Source of the DNA: Deltaproteobacteria bacterium
Lineage (GTDB): Bacteria > Myxococcota_A > Polyangia > DRWM01 > JAAZOP01
NCBI GenBank assembly: GCA_016218815.1
Contig: JACRCX010000141.1
Coordinates: 1-56,193 of the forward strand
Direction of reading: 5' to 3'
Length of the DNA: 56,193 nt
In this document: positions 35,612-43,794 of the stretch, in pieces
Numbering within the stretch: the stretch's first letter is position 1
Layout: every line of letters starts with the position of its first letter
Notes under the pieces: generated by a model
Database searches by the model: none
What the model saw: the letters and a program-made list of their open reading frames with translations, nothing else
What the model was told of the DNA's origin: nothing
Translations under genes and position numbers: made by a program

Positions 35612-36445
35612 GTGAGCGACAGCACGGATCGGACGAACCAGGGCGCCATGTCGCGGAAGTCGCGCGGGGCGCTCCTCGAGTACTTCGCCGACATCGGGCG
35701 GGCGATCGCGACCACCTTCGAGGGCCTCACGGTCACCTCGAGCTGGTTCTTCCGCCGCCCGCTCACCATCCAGTACCCGGACAAGATCGACAAGCCCGTG
35801 CAGGAGACGCTGCCCGAAGGGTACCGCGGGATCCTGGAAGTCGACCTCCAGCGCTGCACCGCCTGCGCCCTGTGCCAGAAGACCTGTCCCATCGGCGCGG
35901 TGCAGGTGAAGGCCGAGAAGAACGCCGAGACCGGCGTGCGCGAGATCGTCCGCTTCGACATCGACATGGGCCGCTGCATGTACTGCGGCCTCTGCTCCGA
36001 GGCGTGCAAGTTCGAGGCGCTGTCGCACACCACCGACTTCGAGGGCGTGGAGGCGTCGCCCGACGGCCTGGTCCTGCACTTCGTCCGCAAGCCCGTCCCC
36101 GTGGCCAAGGCCAAGGACCAGCCGCCGCGGCGGCCCCTGGGCTCGATCCTCGCCGAGATCGTCAATCCCTGCTTCGGCCGCGTCCGCTGGCGCGGGCGGA
36201 CCATCGCCGGCACCTGTGAGGACACGAGTTCTCAGTCTTCGGTTGTCAGTTCTCAGACCGGACAGGCGCCCGCCACGTCTCCCGTTCCGGCGGAACCGCG
36301 AGCTTCGGCGAGCGGCCCCGCGGCAACCGGCAGTCCCGCGCCGAAGGCCCCGAAGCCCCGCACGGAGGAGGCCCCTTCGGCTCCGACTGAAAACCGAGAA
36401 CTGAAAACGGAAGACTCCTCTCCGCCACCCAAGGAGGGCACATGA
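35612..36445 (+). CDS. nuoI: NADH-quinone oxidoreductase subunit I with a repeat-derived C-terminal tail
   Basis: Peripheral ferredoxin-like subunit of 277 residues binding clusters N6a and N6b through two motifs, CTACALCQKTCP and CMYCGLCSEACK. The N-terminal amphipathic region fits the membrane surface. The family usually ends about 30-50 residues after the second motif; here residues from about 205 form a Ser/Pro/Ala tail whose two ends are encoded by heptamer arrays F and G (SSQSSVVSSQ and NRELKTEDSS). GTG 35612 has GGAG nine bases upstream; ATG 35648 is an alternative. Overlaps nuoJ by ATGA. Confidence 0.92.
   Translation: MSDSTDRTNQGAMSRKSRGALLEYFADIGRAIATTFEGLTVTSSWFFRRPLTIQYPDKIDKPVQETLPEGYRGILEVDLQRCTACALCQKTCPIGAVQVKAEKNAETGVREIVRFDIDMGRCMYCGLCSEACKFEALSHTTDFEGVEASPDGLVLHFVRKPVPVAKAKDQPPRRPLGSILAEIVNPCFGRVRWRGRTIAGTCEDTSSQSSVVSSQTGQAPATSPVPAEPRASASGPAATGSPAPKAPKPRTEEAPSAPTENRELKTEDSSPPPKEGT
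36228..36262. repeat. Heptamer array F inside the nuoI tail
   Basis: Units GTTCTCA, GTCTTCG, GTTGTCA, GTTCTCA, GACCGGA. Same orientation as array E and with nearly the same right flank. It is translated as part of NuoI. Confidence 0.8.
36381..36415. repeat. Heptamer array G at the end of nuoI, inverted relative to array F
   Basis: Units CTCCGAC, TGAAAAC, CGAGAAC, TGAAAAC, GGAAGAC. TGAAAAC is the reverse complement of GTTTTCA, so F and G are an inverted pair bracketing about 120 bases of low-complexity coding sequence. It ends 30 bases before the nuoI stop. Confidence 0.8.
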
Positions 36446-37050
36446 CAACCTCCCTTGCCGGCGCGGTCGTCTTCTACGCGCTCGCCGCCCTCGCGGTCGC
36501 CGGCGCCGCCTGGGTCGCCTTCGCCCGCAACATCGTCCACAGCGCCTTCGCCCTCCTGGCCACCTTCTTCGGCGTGGCCGGGCTGTACGCGTTCCTCTCC
36601 GCCGACCTCGTCGCCGTCATCCAGCTCCTCGTCTACGTCGGCGGCATCCTCATCCTGATCCTCTTCGCCGTCATGCTCACCTCGCGCATCTCCGACGTGA
36701 AGGTCTCCAACCGCTCCGTCGGCCTTGGCCTCGGCCTCCTCGTCCTGCTGGGCACGATCGGCACCATGGCCGCCATCGCCCTGCGCGTGCCCTGGGGCAA
36801 GGCCCCGCCCGCGACGCCCGAGCCGATGGCGTCCGGCGTCGGCGACGCGCTCCTCGGCCCCTACGTCCTCCCCTTCGAGGTCATCTCCATCCTGCTCCTC
36901 GCCGCCCTCGTCGGTGCCGTGACCCTCGCCCGCGGCAAGAAGCGCGTCCCCGCCCCCACCGCCTCCGGGGACGCCGCATCCGGTCCCGGTCCGGATCTGA
37001 AGACTGACAACGGAGAACCGAAAACTCCCTCCCCCGAGGTGCAGCCATGA
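36442..37050 (+). CDS. nuoJ: NADH-quinone oxidoreductase subunit J
   Basis: Membrane subunit of 202 residues with five helices. Helix 3 carries the conserved SADLVAVIQLLVYVGGILILILFAVML segment (glycine pi-bulge and acidic/Tyr positions). The last 30 residues (KKRVPAPTASGDAASGPG then LKTDNGEPKTPSP) are a polar tail partly encoded by heptamer array H, absent from typical NuoJ. Overlaps nuoK by ATGA. Confidence 0.94.
   Translation: MTTSLAGAVVFYALAALAVAGAAWVAFARNIVHSAFALLATFFGVAGLYAFLSADLVAVIQLLVYVGGILILILFAVMLTSRISDVKVSNRSVGLGLGLLVLLGTIGTMAAIALRVPWGKAPPATPEPMASGVGDALLGPYVLPFEVISILLLAALVGAVTLARGKKRVPAPTASGDAASGPGPDLKTDNGEPKTPSPEVQP
36998..37025. repeat. Heptamer array H at the end of nuoJ
   Basis: Units TGAAGAC, TGACAAC, GGAGAAC, CGAAAAC, in the orientation of array G. 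It ends 25 bases before the nuoJ stop and is translated into the NuoJ tail. Confidence 0.75.
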
Positions 37051-37355
37051 CGATTGGCGTCCCGCACTACGTCATCGTCTCCGGCGTCCTCCTGGCCTGC
37101 GGCCTGTTCACCGTCGTCACCCGGCGCAATGCGGTGGCCATCCTGATGGGGATCGAGCTGATCCTCAACGCGGCGATCCTGAACCTGGTGGCGTTCTCGC
37201 GGCTGGTGACGGGCGCGATCGGCGGCCAGGTGTTCGCGCTGTTCGGCATCGTCCTGGCGGCGGCGGAGGCGGTCGTTGCCCTGGCCATCGTCCTCCAGCT
37301 CTACCGCGCCTTCCGCTCCGTGGACACCACGGAGACCACGGAGATGAAGGAATGA
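37047..37355 (+). CDS. nuoK: NADH-quinone oxidoreductase subunit K
   Basis: Membrane subunit of 102 residues, three helices, MrpC-like. Conserved glutamates lie in AILMGIELILNAAILN and in VLAAAEAVVALAIVLQLYR, residues on the proton path. Normal length for the family. Seven bases separate it from nuoL. Confidence 0.95.
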   Translation: MTIGVPHYVIVSGVLLACGLFTVVTRRNAVAILMGIELILNAAILNLVAFSRLVTGAIGGQVFALFGIVLAAAEAVVALAIVLQLYRAFRSVDTTETTEMKE

Positions 37356-37362
37356 GGCGCCC

Positions 37363-39756
37363 ATGAGCCTCCACCCCTTCCCCTTGCTCTGGCTCATCCC
37401 GGTCCTGCCCCTGCTGGGCGCGATGCTGAACGGCCTGTTCGGCTCGCGCATCCAGAGACGCTTCGGCGAGACCGGGATCTGGGTCACCGCCGTGCTGCTG
37501 CCGTGGACGTCGGCCGCCATCGCCGCCTGGGCCTTCGTGACGCTCGCCCGCTCCGGCCAAGAAGCGGTCATGTACGTCAGACTTTGGGGCTGGCTCCACG
37601 TCGGCTGGCTCGACGCCGATGTCGCCTTCACGATGGATCGCCTGTCCGGCGTCATGTGTCTCGTCGTCACCTTCGTCGGCAGCCTGATCCACGTCTATTC
37701 CATCGGCTACATGCGCGGCGACCCCGGGTATTGGCGCTTCTTCGCCTACCTGAACCTGTTCATGTTCGCCATGCTGACCCTCGTGCTTGCCGACAACTTC
37801 CTGCTCATGTTCGTCGGCTGGGAGGGCGTCGGCCTCTGCTCGTACCTGCTCATCAGCTTCTGGTACCGCGACAAGGAAAAGGCCGTCGCCGGCATGAAGG
37901 CCTTCGTCGTCAACCGCATCGGCGATGCCGGCTTCGTCCTCGGCCTCTTCCTCCTCTTCTGGGGCATCGCCGGCACCTGGGAGAATCCGTCCCACGTGCA
38001 GCGACCCCTGCCCGACATCATCTTGGGAGGGGAGGGCGCCGCCGGGGGTGTGGTCGGCTCGGCCTCGGAGAAGCTGCCGGCCCCACAGGCGGCGCTGATG
38101 GCGAGCATCGCGAAGGGCGTGGTGCACGACGAGGGCCCGCTGCCGCGCACCTCGGTGAAATTCCGGGAGGTCGAAAGAATCCTGCGCGACCCCGTGCGGC
38201 GCGACGCATTCGTCTCCCAGCGCTGGCTCGGCCTGAGCCTCGTCACCCTGTCCTGCCTCTTCCTGTTCCTCGGCGCCACCGGCAAGAGCGCGCAGATCCC
38301 CCTCTACGTCTGGCTCCCGGACGCCATGGCCGGCCCGACCCCCGTCTCCGCCCTGATTCACGCCGCCACCATGGTCACCGCAGGCGTCTACCTCGTCGCG
38401 CGCCTCCACTTCCTCTTCGCCCTGAGTCCGCTCGCCCTGACCGTCGTCGCCACGGTCGGCGCCGCCACGGCGCTGTTCGCCGCGACGATCGGCCTGTTCC
38501 AGCATGACATCAAGAAGGTCCTCGCCTACTCGACGGTCAGCCAGCTCGGCTTCATGTTCGTCGCCGTCGGCGTCGGCGCCTTCTGGGTCGGCATCTTCCA
38601 CCTCGTCACCCACGCCTTCTTCAAGGCCTGCCTCTTCCTCGGGTCCGGCTCGGTCATCCTTGGCTGCCACCACGAACAGGACATGCGGAAGATGGGCGGC
38701 TTGTGGAAGCTGATGCCGGTGACCGCGTTCACGTACCTGCTCTCGTGCCTGGCCATCGCCGGCTTCCCCCTCTTCTCCGGCTTCTTCTCCAAGGACGAGA
38801 TCCTCTGGAAGGTCTTCAGCACCGGCAACCTCGTCTACCACTCGGGCGGCTTCTGGCTCTACGTCATCGCCGCCACCGCCGCTCTGTGCACCTCCTTCTA
38901 CATGTTCCGCTCCTTCTTCATGACCTTCACCGGCAAGTACCGCGGCGAGGCCCACGCCGACGGCCACGGCCACGACGCGCATGCGACAGCGGATGCGAAG
39001 CCCGACGCGTACGCGGCTCCCGCGTCGACTCACGACTCACGACTCACGACTCACGACTCTTCCCACTCACAGCCCACGGCTCACAGCTCACAGCTCCCCC
39101 ACGAATCCCCTGCCTCCATGACCGTCGTCCTCGCCATTCTCGGCGCGCTCGCGGTCGTCGGCGGCTTCATGGGCGTTCCGGCGCTGCTCGGCTTCCTGCC
39201 CAACTGGTTCGAACATTGGCTCGAGCCGGTGTTCGGCGGCTCGGAGCACTTCGTGCACTGGCGGCACTACTCGCACTCCTACGAGTGGGGCCTCATGGGT
39301 GCCTCGGTGGTCATCGCCTTCCTGGGTGCGGCGGTGGCGATGTGGCTGTACCACGCCGCCCGCAACCCGATTCCCGCGCGCCTCTTGGCCAGTTCGAATC
39401 CCCTGCTCCGCTGGGTGCACCGGCTGATCTACAACAAGTACTACGTCGACGAGGTGTACGGGCGGGTGTTCGTGGACGGCGGGGTCGCGCTCTCGCGCGG
39501 GCTGTGGTGGGTCGACGCGCGGATCGTGGACGGCCTCGTGAACCTCGCGGGCCGGATCGGCGCCCTGTGCGGCATGCTCCAGGGGTGGATCGACCGGGTG
39601 TTCGTCGACGGGCTGGTGAACCTGGTGGGCGACGGGATCGTCGCGGGCGGCCGTCGGCTGCGCGGCGTGCAATCCGGCCGCGTGCAGACGTACGTCTACG
39701 GAATCGTCGCGGGGTGCGTGATGTTCGCACTGCTCACGTACGCCGTGCCGTGGTGA
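37363..39756 (+). CDS. nuoL: NADH-quinone oxidoreductase subunit L with two insertions
   Basis: Antiporter-like proton-pumping subunit of 797 residues at the distal end of the membrane arm; family length is usually 600-700. Hallmarks: VGWEGVGLCSYLLISFWYRDKEKAV, ATGKSAQIPLYVWLPDAMAGPTPVSALIHAATMVTAGVYL, HDIKKVLAYSTVSQLGFM and the long C-terminal lateral-helix region with NKYYVDEVYG. Insertion one (about residues 207-275) is a soluble loop after the GTWENPSHVQ segment. Insertion two (about 525-585) is a His/Asp/Ala-rich then Ser/Thr/His-rich loop whose second part is translated from heptamer array I. Both lie between membrane helices, so function is probably kept. Confidence 0.95.
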   Translation: MSLHPFPLLWLIPVLPLLGAMLNGLFGSRIQRRFGETGIWVTAVLLPWTSAAIAAWAFVTLARSGQEAVMYVRLWGWLHVGWLDADVAFTMDRLSGVMCLVVTFVGSLIHVYSIGYMRGDPGYWRFFAYLNLFMFAMLTLVLADNFLLMFVGWEGVGLCSYLLISFWYRDKEKAVAGMKAFVVNRIGDAGFVLGLFLLFWGIAGTWENPSHVQRPLPDIILGGEGAAGGVVGSASEKLPAPQAALMASIAKGVVHDEGPLPRTSVKFREVERILRDPVRRDAFVSQRWLGLSLVTLSCLFLFLGATGKSAQIPLYVWLPDAMAGPTPVSALIHAATMVTAGVYLVARLHFLFALSPLALTVVATVGAATALFAATIGLFQHDIKKVLAYSTVSQLGFMFVAVGVGAFWVGIFHLVTHAFFKACLFLGSGSVILGCHHEQDMRKMGGLWKLMPVTAFTYLLSCLAIAGFPLFSGFFSKDEILWKVFSTGNLVYHSGGFWLYVIAATAALCTSFYMFRSFFMTFTGKYRGEAHADGHGHDAHATADAKPDAYAAPASTHDSRLTTHDSSHSQPTAHSSQLPHESPASMTVVLAILGALAVVGGFMGVPALLGFLPNWFEHWLEPVFGGSEHFVHWRHYSHSYEWGLMGASVVIAFLGAAVAMWLYHAARNPIPARLLASSNPLLRWVHRLIYNKYYVDEVYGRVFVDGGVALSRGLWWVDARIVDGLVNLAGRIGALCGMLQGWIDRVFVDGLVNLVGDGIVAGGRRLRGVQSGRVQTYVYGIVAGCVMFALLTYAVPW
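39027..39099. repeat. Heptamer array I inside nuoL
   Basis: Four perfect GACTCAC units and GACTCTT, a three-base phase shift, then ACTCACA, GCCCACG, GCTCACA, GCTCACA, GCTCCCC. Because three heptamers equal seven codons, it translates as a near-repeat of THDSRLT. It lies in a loop between membrane helices of NuoL. Confidence 0.85.
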
Positions 39757-39769
39757 GCGGAGAGGGCCG

Positions 39770-41425
39770 ATGGATTACCCGACCAACAGCTTGCTCCTGA
39801 CCTGGATCGTCTTCACGCCGGTCGTCGGCATCGGCGCGATCTTCGCCGTCCTCGCCCTGCGCCCCGCGCTGCGGCTGAGCCAGCAGGCGGTCGACCAGGC
39901 GTCGCGCGCCATCGGCCTGGCGGCGACCGTCGTCGTCTCCCTCCTCGGGATCCAGCTCTGGCGCGGATTCGACGGCGGTTCGGCCAACCTCCAGTTCGTG
40001 CACCACACGGTCTGGATGCGGCAGTGGAACATCGAGTACTTCGTCGGCGTCGACGGGCTGTCGATCTCGATGGTCCTCCTGACCGCGTTCGTGTTCCTCG
40101 CCGCGATGATCGCCTCGCTACCCTGGTGGGGCCGCTTGGACGACGAGCACCACCCGCACTTCTCCAAGAAGCGCGTCCCCGGCTACATGATTCTCTTCCT
40201 GCTGCTCGAGACCGGCGTTCTGGGCACCTTCTGCGCCCAGGACTTCTTCCTCTTCTACGTCTTCTGGGAGATCATGCTCCTGCCGATGTACTTCCTCATC
40301 GGCATCTGGGGCGCCCCGCCGCGCACCGATCCCGACGGCCGAGTCCGCGGCGGTCCCTACGCCGCGATCAAGTTCTTCCTCTACACCCTGGCCGGCTCCG
40401 TGCTGATGATGCTCGCCCTCATCGCCATCTACTACGCCTCCGGCCCCGCCCGGCTGGTCGACGGCTCGCTCACCGACCACACCTTCAACCTGGTCTACCT
40501 CACGGAGATGGGCCGCAACGGCACGTTCGACGCGGTCGCCCCGATCTTCGGCATGGCTTTCCCCAAGGTGATCTTCCTCGCCCTGTTCCTCGGCTTCTCG
40601 ATCAAGGTGCCGATGTTCCCGTTCCATACCTGGCTGCCCGACGCGCACGTCGACGCACCGACGCCGATCTCCGTCATCCTCGCCGGCATCCTCCTCAAGA
40701 CCGGCATGTACGGCATCCTGCGCTTCAACCTCCAGATGCTGCCCGACACCACCTGGTGGGCCGCGCCCGGCATCGCCCTCTTCGGTGTGATCAGCATCGT
40801 CTACGGCGCCTTCGTCTGCCTCGCCCAGAAGGACTTGAAGAAGCTCATCGCCTACTCCTCCGTCTCCCACATGGGTTTCTGCCTCCTGGGCATGGCCGCC
40901 CTCACCCCGCAGGGCATCTCCGGCTCCGTCTTCCAGATGGTCTCCCACGGGGTCATTTCCCCCATGCTCTTCCTCATCGCCGGCGTAATCTACGACCGCG
41001 CCCACACCCGCGAGATCAACGGCTTCGGCGGCCTGGCCGGCAAGCTCCCCGAGTACACCGGCCTCACCGGCCTGGCGTTCATGGCCTCGCTCGGCCTGCC
41101 CGGCCTGGCCGGCTTCATCGGCGAGATCCTCGTCTTCATGGGCGGCTTCGGCGCCTCCGACCCGAACTTCCGCTGGTTCGTCGTCGCCGCCGTCCCTGCC
41201 GTCGTCATCACTGCCGGGTACTACCTCTGGACCATGCAGCGCATGTTCCTCGGCCAGATGAACACCAAGTGGTCCCACCTGTGGGACATGACCTGGCGCG
41301 AGCGCCTCACCCTCTACCCGCTCGCCGCCGTCACCATCCTCCTCGGCTTCTGGCCCACCCCCGTGTTCAACCTCGTCAACACCTCGCTCCATCACCTCGT
41401 CGGCGTCATCACCGGGGGGACCTGA
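39770..41425 (+). CDS. nuoM: NADH-quinone oxidoreductase subunit M
   Basis: Antiporter-like proton-pumping subunit of 551 residues, about 14 helices. Conserved VFWEIMLLPMYFLIG (pump glutamate), IKVPMFPFHTWLPDAHVDAPTPISVILAGILLKTGMYG (with the channel lysine region), LKKLIAYSSVSHMGF and PGLAGFIGEILVFMGGF. An extra hydrophilic loop near residue 125-140 (DDEHHPHFSKKRVPG) is slightly longer than usual. Start ATG 39770 after GGAGAGGG. Overlaps nuoN by one base (TGATG). Confidence 0.95.
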   Translation: MDYPTNSLLLTWIVFTPVVGIGAIFAVLALRPALRLSQQAVDQASRAIGLAATVVVSLLGIQLWRGFDGGSANLQFVHHTVWMRQWNIEYFVGVDGLSISMVLLTAFVFLAAMIASLPWWGRLDDEHHPHFSKKRVPGYMILFLLLETGVLGTFCAQDFFLFYVFWEIMLLPMYFLIGIWGAPPRTDPDGRVRGGPYAAIKFFLYTLAGSVLMMLALIAIYYASGPARLVDGSLTDHTFNLVYLTEMGRNGTFDAVAPIFGMAFPKVIFLALFLGFSIKVPMFPFHTWLPDAHVDAPTPISVILAGILLKTGMYGILRFNLQMLPDTTWWAAPGIALFGVISIVYGAFVCLAQKDLKKLIAYSSVSHMGFCLLGMAALTPQGISGSVFQMVSHGVISPMLFLIAGVIYDRAHTREINGFGGLAGKLPEYTGLTGLAFMASLGLPGLAGFIGEILVFMGGFGASDPNFRWFVVAAVPAVVITAGYYLWTMQRMFLGQMNTKWSHLWDMTWRERLTLYPLAAVTILLGFWPTPVFNLVNTSLHHLVGVITGGT

Positions 41426-42906
41426 TGCGCCAGGACCTCGTCCGCTTCGCCCCCGAGCTGGCGCTGTCGGCGACCGTCGCCCTCGTGCTCCTCGCCGACC
41501 TCCTGCTCAAGCGCTCGGGACGCCGGCGGCTCCTTCTCCTCGGCTTCGCGATCCTCGGGGTGATCGGCGCCGGCTTCGCGCTCCTGCTGCTGCCGCCCGG
41601 CGACCAGTCGCTCTTCTCCGGCATGCTCGCCCTGGACGGGATGGCGCGCTTCTTCAAGGGCCTCTTCTTCGTCGTCGCCGCATTCGGCATCCTTTTCGGC
41701 GCGCTCTCCGACGAGATCCCGGAGGATCGCTTCGGCGAGTACCTGCTCCTGCTCCTGTGCCTGACGCTCGGCCTGTCGCTCCTCTCGGCCGCGCAGAACC
41801 TCCTCATGATCTACCTCTCGCTGGAGCTGGTCTCGCTACCGTCCTACGTCCTCGCGGGCTTCCGTCGCGGCGACAAGCGCTCGAGCGAAGCGGCCCTGAA
41901 ATACGTCATCTACGGCGGGGCCGCGTCGGGCGTCATGCTCTACGGCTTCTCGCTCCTGTACGGCCTGGGCGGCACGCTGGACCTGGTCGGCGTCGGTCGC
42001 TACGTCGAGTCGCTGGCGTCGCAGGGCTGGGGCTCGCAGGTCGCCGTGGTCGCCGCGTGCCTCTTCTCGCTCGCCGGCTTCGCCTACAAGGTGGCGGCGG
42101 TGCCCTTCCACATGTGGTGCCCGGACGTGTACGAGGGCGCCCCGACGCCGTTCGTGGCGTTCCTCTCCGTCGGGCCGAAGGCGGCGGGCCTGGCGGCGCT
42201 GGTGCGCTTCTTCCTCATCGGCTACGGCGCGCCGAGCTTCTGGATGATGCCCGGCGAGTTTCCCTGGCCGCTGGTGCTCGGCGTGCTGGCGATCGCGACG
42301 ATGACGCTGGGCAACCTCGTGGCCATCGCCCAGGAGAACATCAAGCGCATGCTGGCCTACTCCAGCATCGCGCACGCGGGCTACATGCTGATGGGCGTCG
42401 CCGTCGGCACTTCGGAGGGCGTCCGCGCCGTGATGCTCTACCTCGGCATCTACCTCGCCATGAACCTGGGCGCCTTCCTCGCCGTGATGGCGGTCCGCGC
42501 GCGCATCGGCTCCGAATCCATCTCCGACTACAAGGGTCTGGGTGCGCGCAGCCCGTACCTGGCGGTGCTCCTCGCCGTGTTCCTCTTCTCGCTGGTCGGC
42601 CTGCCGCCGCTGGGCGGCTTCATCGGGAAATTCTACGTCTTCGCCGCCGTGCTGCACGTGAAGTACAAGTTCTTCTACTTCCTCGCGGTGGTCGGCGTGC
42701 TGAATTCGGCGGTGTCGCTCTACTACTACGCGCGCGTGATCAAGGCGATGTTCCTCGAGAAGCCCGACGGCGAAGTCGCGACCTTCACGCTCTCCCCGTC
42801 CTACGGCACGCTGCTCACGGTGCTGATGATCCCCACCGTGGCGCTCGGCATCTGGTGGAAGCCCCTCGCCGACGCCGTCGCCAAGATGTCGCTCGTGGTC
42901 CGGTAG
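41425..42906 (+). CDS. nuoN: NADH-quinone oxidoreductase subunit N
   Basis: Third antiporter-like subunit, 493 residues. Conserved LLMIYLSLELVSLPSYVLAG, SEAALKYVIYGGAASGVMLYG, GFAYKVAAVPFHMWCPDVYEGAPTPFVAFLSV, IKRMLAYSSIAHAGYMLMG and LVGLPPLGGFIGKFYVF. It ends the operon; nuoE, nuoF and nuoG, which make the NADH-oxidising module, are not in the window. The start ATG 41425 overlaps the nuoM stop. The frame is open far upstream only as a shadow of nuoM. Confidence 0.95.
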   Translation: MRQDLVRFAPELALSATVALVLLADLLLKRSGRRRLLLLGFAILGVIGAGFALLLLPPGDQSLFSGMLALDGMARFFKGLFFVVAAFGILFGALSDEIPEDRFGEYLLLLLCLTLGLSLLSAAQNLLMIYLSLELVSLPSYVLAGFRRGDKRSSEAALKYVIYGGAASGVMLYGFSLLYGLGGTLDLVGVGRYVESLASQGWGSQVAVVAACLFSLAGFAYKVAAVPFHMWCPDVYEGAPTPFVAFLSVGPKAAGLAALVRFFLIGYGAPSFWMMPGEFPWPLVLGVLAIATMTLGNLVAIAQENIKRMLAYSSIAHAGYMLMGVAVGTSEGVRAVMLYLGIYLAMNLGAFLAVMAVRARIGSESISDYKGLGARSPYLAVLLAVFLFSLVGLPPLGGFIGKFYVFAAVLHVKYKFFYFLAVVGVLNSAVSLYYYARVIKAMFLEKPDGEVATFTLSPSYGTLLTVLMIPTVALGIWWKPLADAVAKMSLVVR

Positions 42907-42939
42907 CCTCCCCTTCGGCTCCGCAAAGGCGTCGCCGAA

Positions 42940-43788
42940 TCAGGGGCCCGGCCGCACGCAACGTGCGTAGCGGTCGGTGCTCGTGGTCAGCGACCCGGTG
43001 ATCCACCCCCGGTCAAACCCGATCGCCCAGGCGTAGAGAGGGGGAACGCCGTAGTCGTAGGTCGTCGACGACCAATACCAGGGCCAGGACTCATCCCCGA
43101 CCAGTTCCGCCGGCCAATGATTGCCGGCGACTCCCCCCGTGCCGTAATCACAGCCGGTGGAGCAGGCCAACGAAGTGCACGGAAAGTCGTGGCAGGTGTC
43201 CGATACGTCGCACATCCCCCCAGTCTCCACGGGTGCGCAACCTCGCACGAGGGTTCGCAACTCGCTGATCGTCGGCAGGTGCCATGAACCAGGCCCGTGG
43301 CCTGCCGTGGAGAGTGTCGAGCAGTAGGCAATTGCCGTTTCGAGGTCCATCTGGGTGTCGGATGGGGGGTTCTGCCAGCACAACATCGTCGCAGGGTCGA
43401 GATAGCCCCCATCGCAAACGGAGGCGGCGTCTGCATCCGCACCGGCATCGGCGTCTGCATCGGCGTCGGCGTCTGCATCTGCGTCGGCGTCGGCATCGGC
43501 GTCTGCATCTGCGTCGGCATCGGCATCGGCGTCGGCGTCTGCGTCGGCATCGGCGTCGGCATCGGCATCGGCGTCGGCATCGGCATCGGCGTCTGCGTCG
43601 GCATCGGCGTCTCCGCCAAGATCCACGCAGAGGTGCGAAGCGCAGACAAGCGTACCGTCGCACGCGCCGCCGCCCGTGCATGGGCACCCCTCGGACCCGA
43701 TCGGGCAGCTCTCCGAATCGTCGCCGCACGCGAGGTACACGCCGAGCAGCACCGCCAGGACTCCGACCGCCGGCAACCGGCTCTTCAT
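42940..43788 (-). CDS. Lipoprotein with long Asp-Ala repeat and DUF1566 domain
   Basis: Protein of 282 residues. Signal MKSRLPAVGVLAVLLGVYLAC-G, a short Cys-rich segment, then a linker of more than 40 alternating Asp-Ala residues, then a C-terminal DUF1566 (Lcl C-terminal-like) domain: MLCWQNPPS, GSWHLPTISELRTLVRGC, WPWYWSSTTYDYG, ending YARCVRPGP. The domain is a surface C-type-lectin-like fold. GAGGGG stands six bases before ATG 43788 and abuts an in-frame ATG at 43794, so 43788 is preferred. Its C-terminal domain is paralogous to that of the gene at 44264, which points the other way. Confidence 0.75.
   Translation of the reverse strand: MKSRLPAVGVLAVLLGVYLACGDDSESCPIGSEGCPCTGGGACDGTLVCASHLCVDLGGDADADADADADADADADADADADADADADADADADADADADADADADADADADADAGADADAASVCDGGYLDPATMLCWQNPPSDTQMDLETAIAYCSTLSTAGHGPGSWHLPTISELRTLVRGCAPVETGGMCDVSDTCHDFPCTSLACSTGCDYGTGGVAGNHWPAELVGDESWPWYWSSTTYDYGVPPLYAWAIGFDRGWITGSLTTSTDRYARCVRPGP
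43426..43612. repeat. Hexanucleotide-type repeat coding for poly(Asp-Ala)
   Basis: A run of GCATCG/GCGTCT/GCGTCG triplet pairs about 185 bases long, read on the minus strand as GAC/GAT alternating with GCN. Codons vary, so selection or slow slippage has diversified it. It is a rigid, acidic surface linker between signal and DUF1566 domain. Confidence 0.85.
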
Positions 43789-43794
43789 CGACAT

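Noticed and set aside
43426..43612. Possible CRISPR array
   Set aside because: The repeats are contiguous codon pairs coding Asp-Ala with no spacers, and no cas gene is present. The heptamer arrays also lack spacers.
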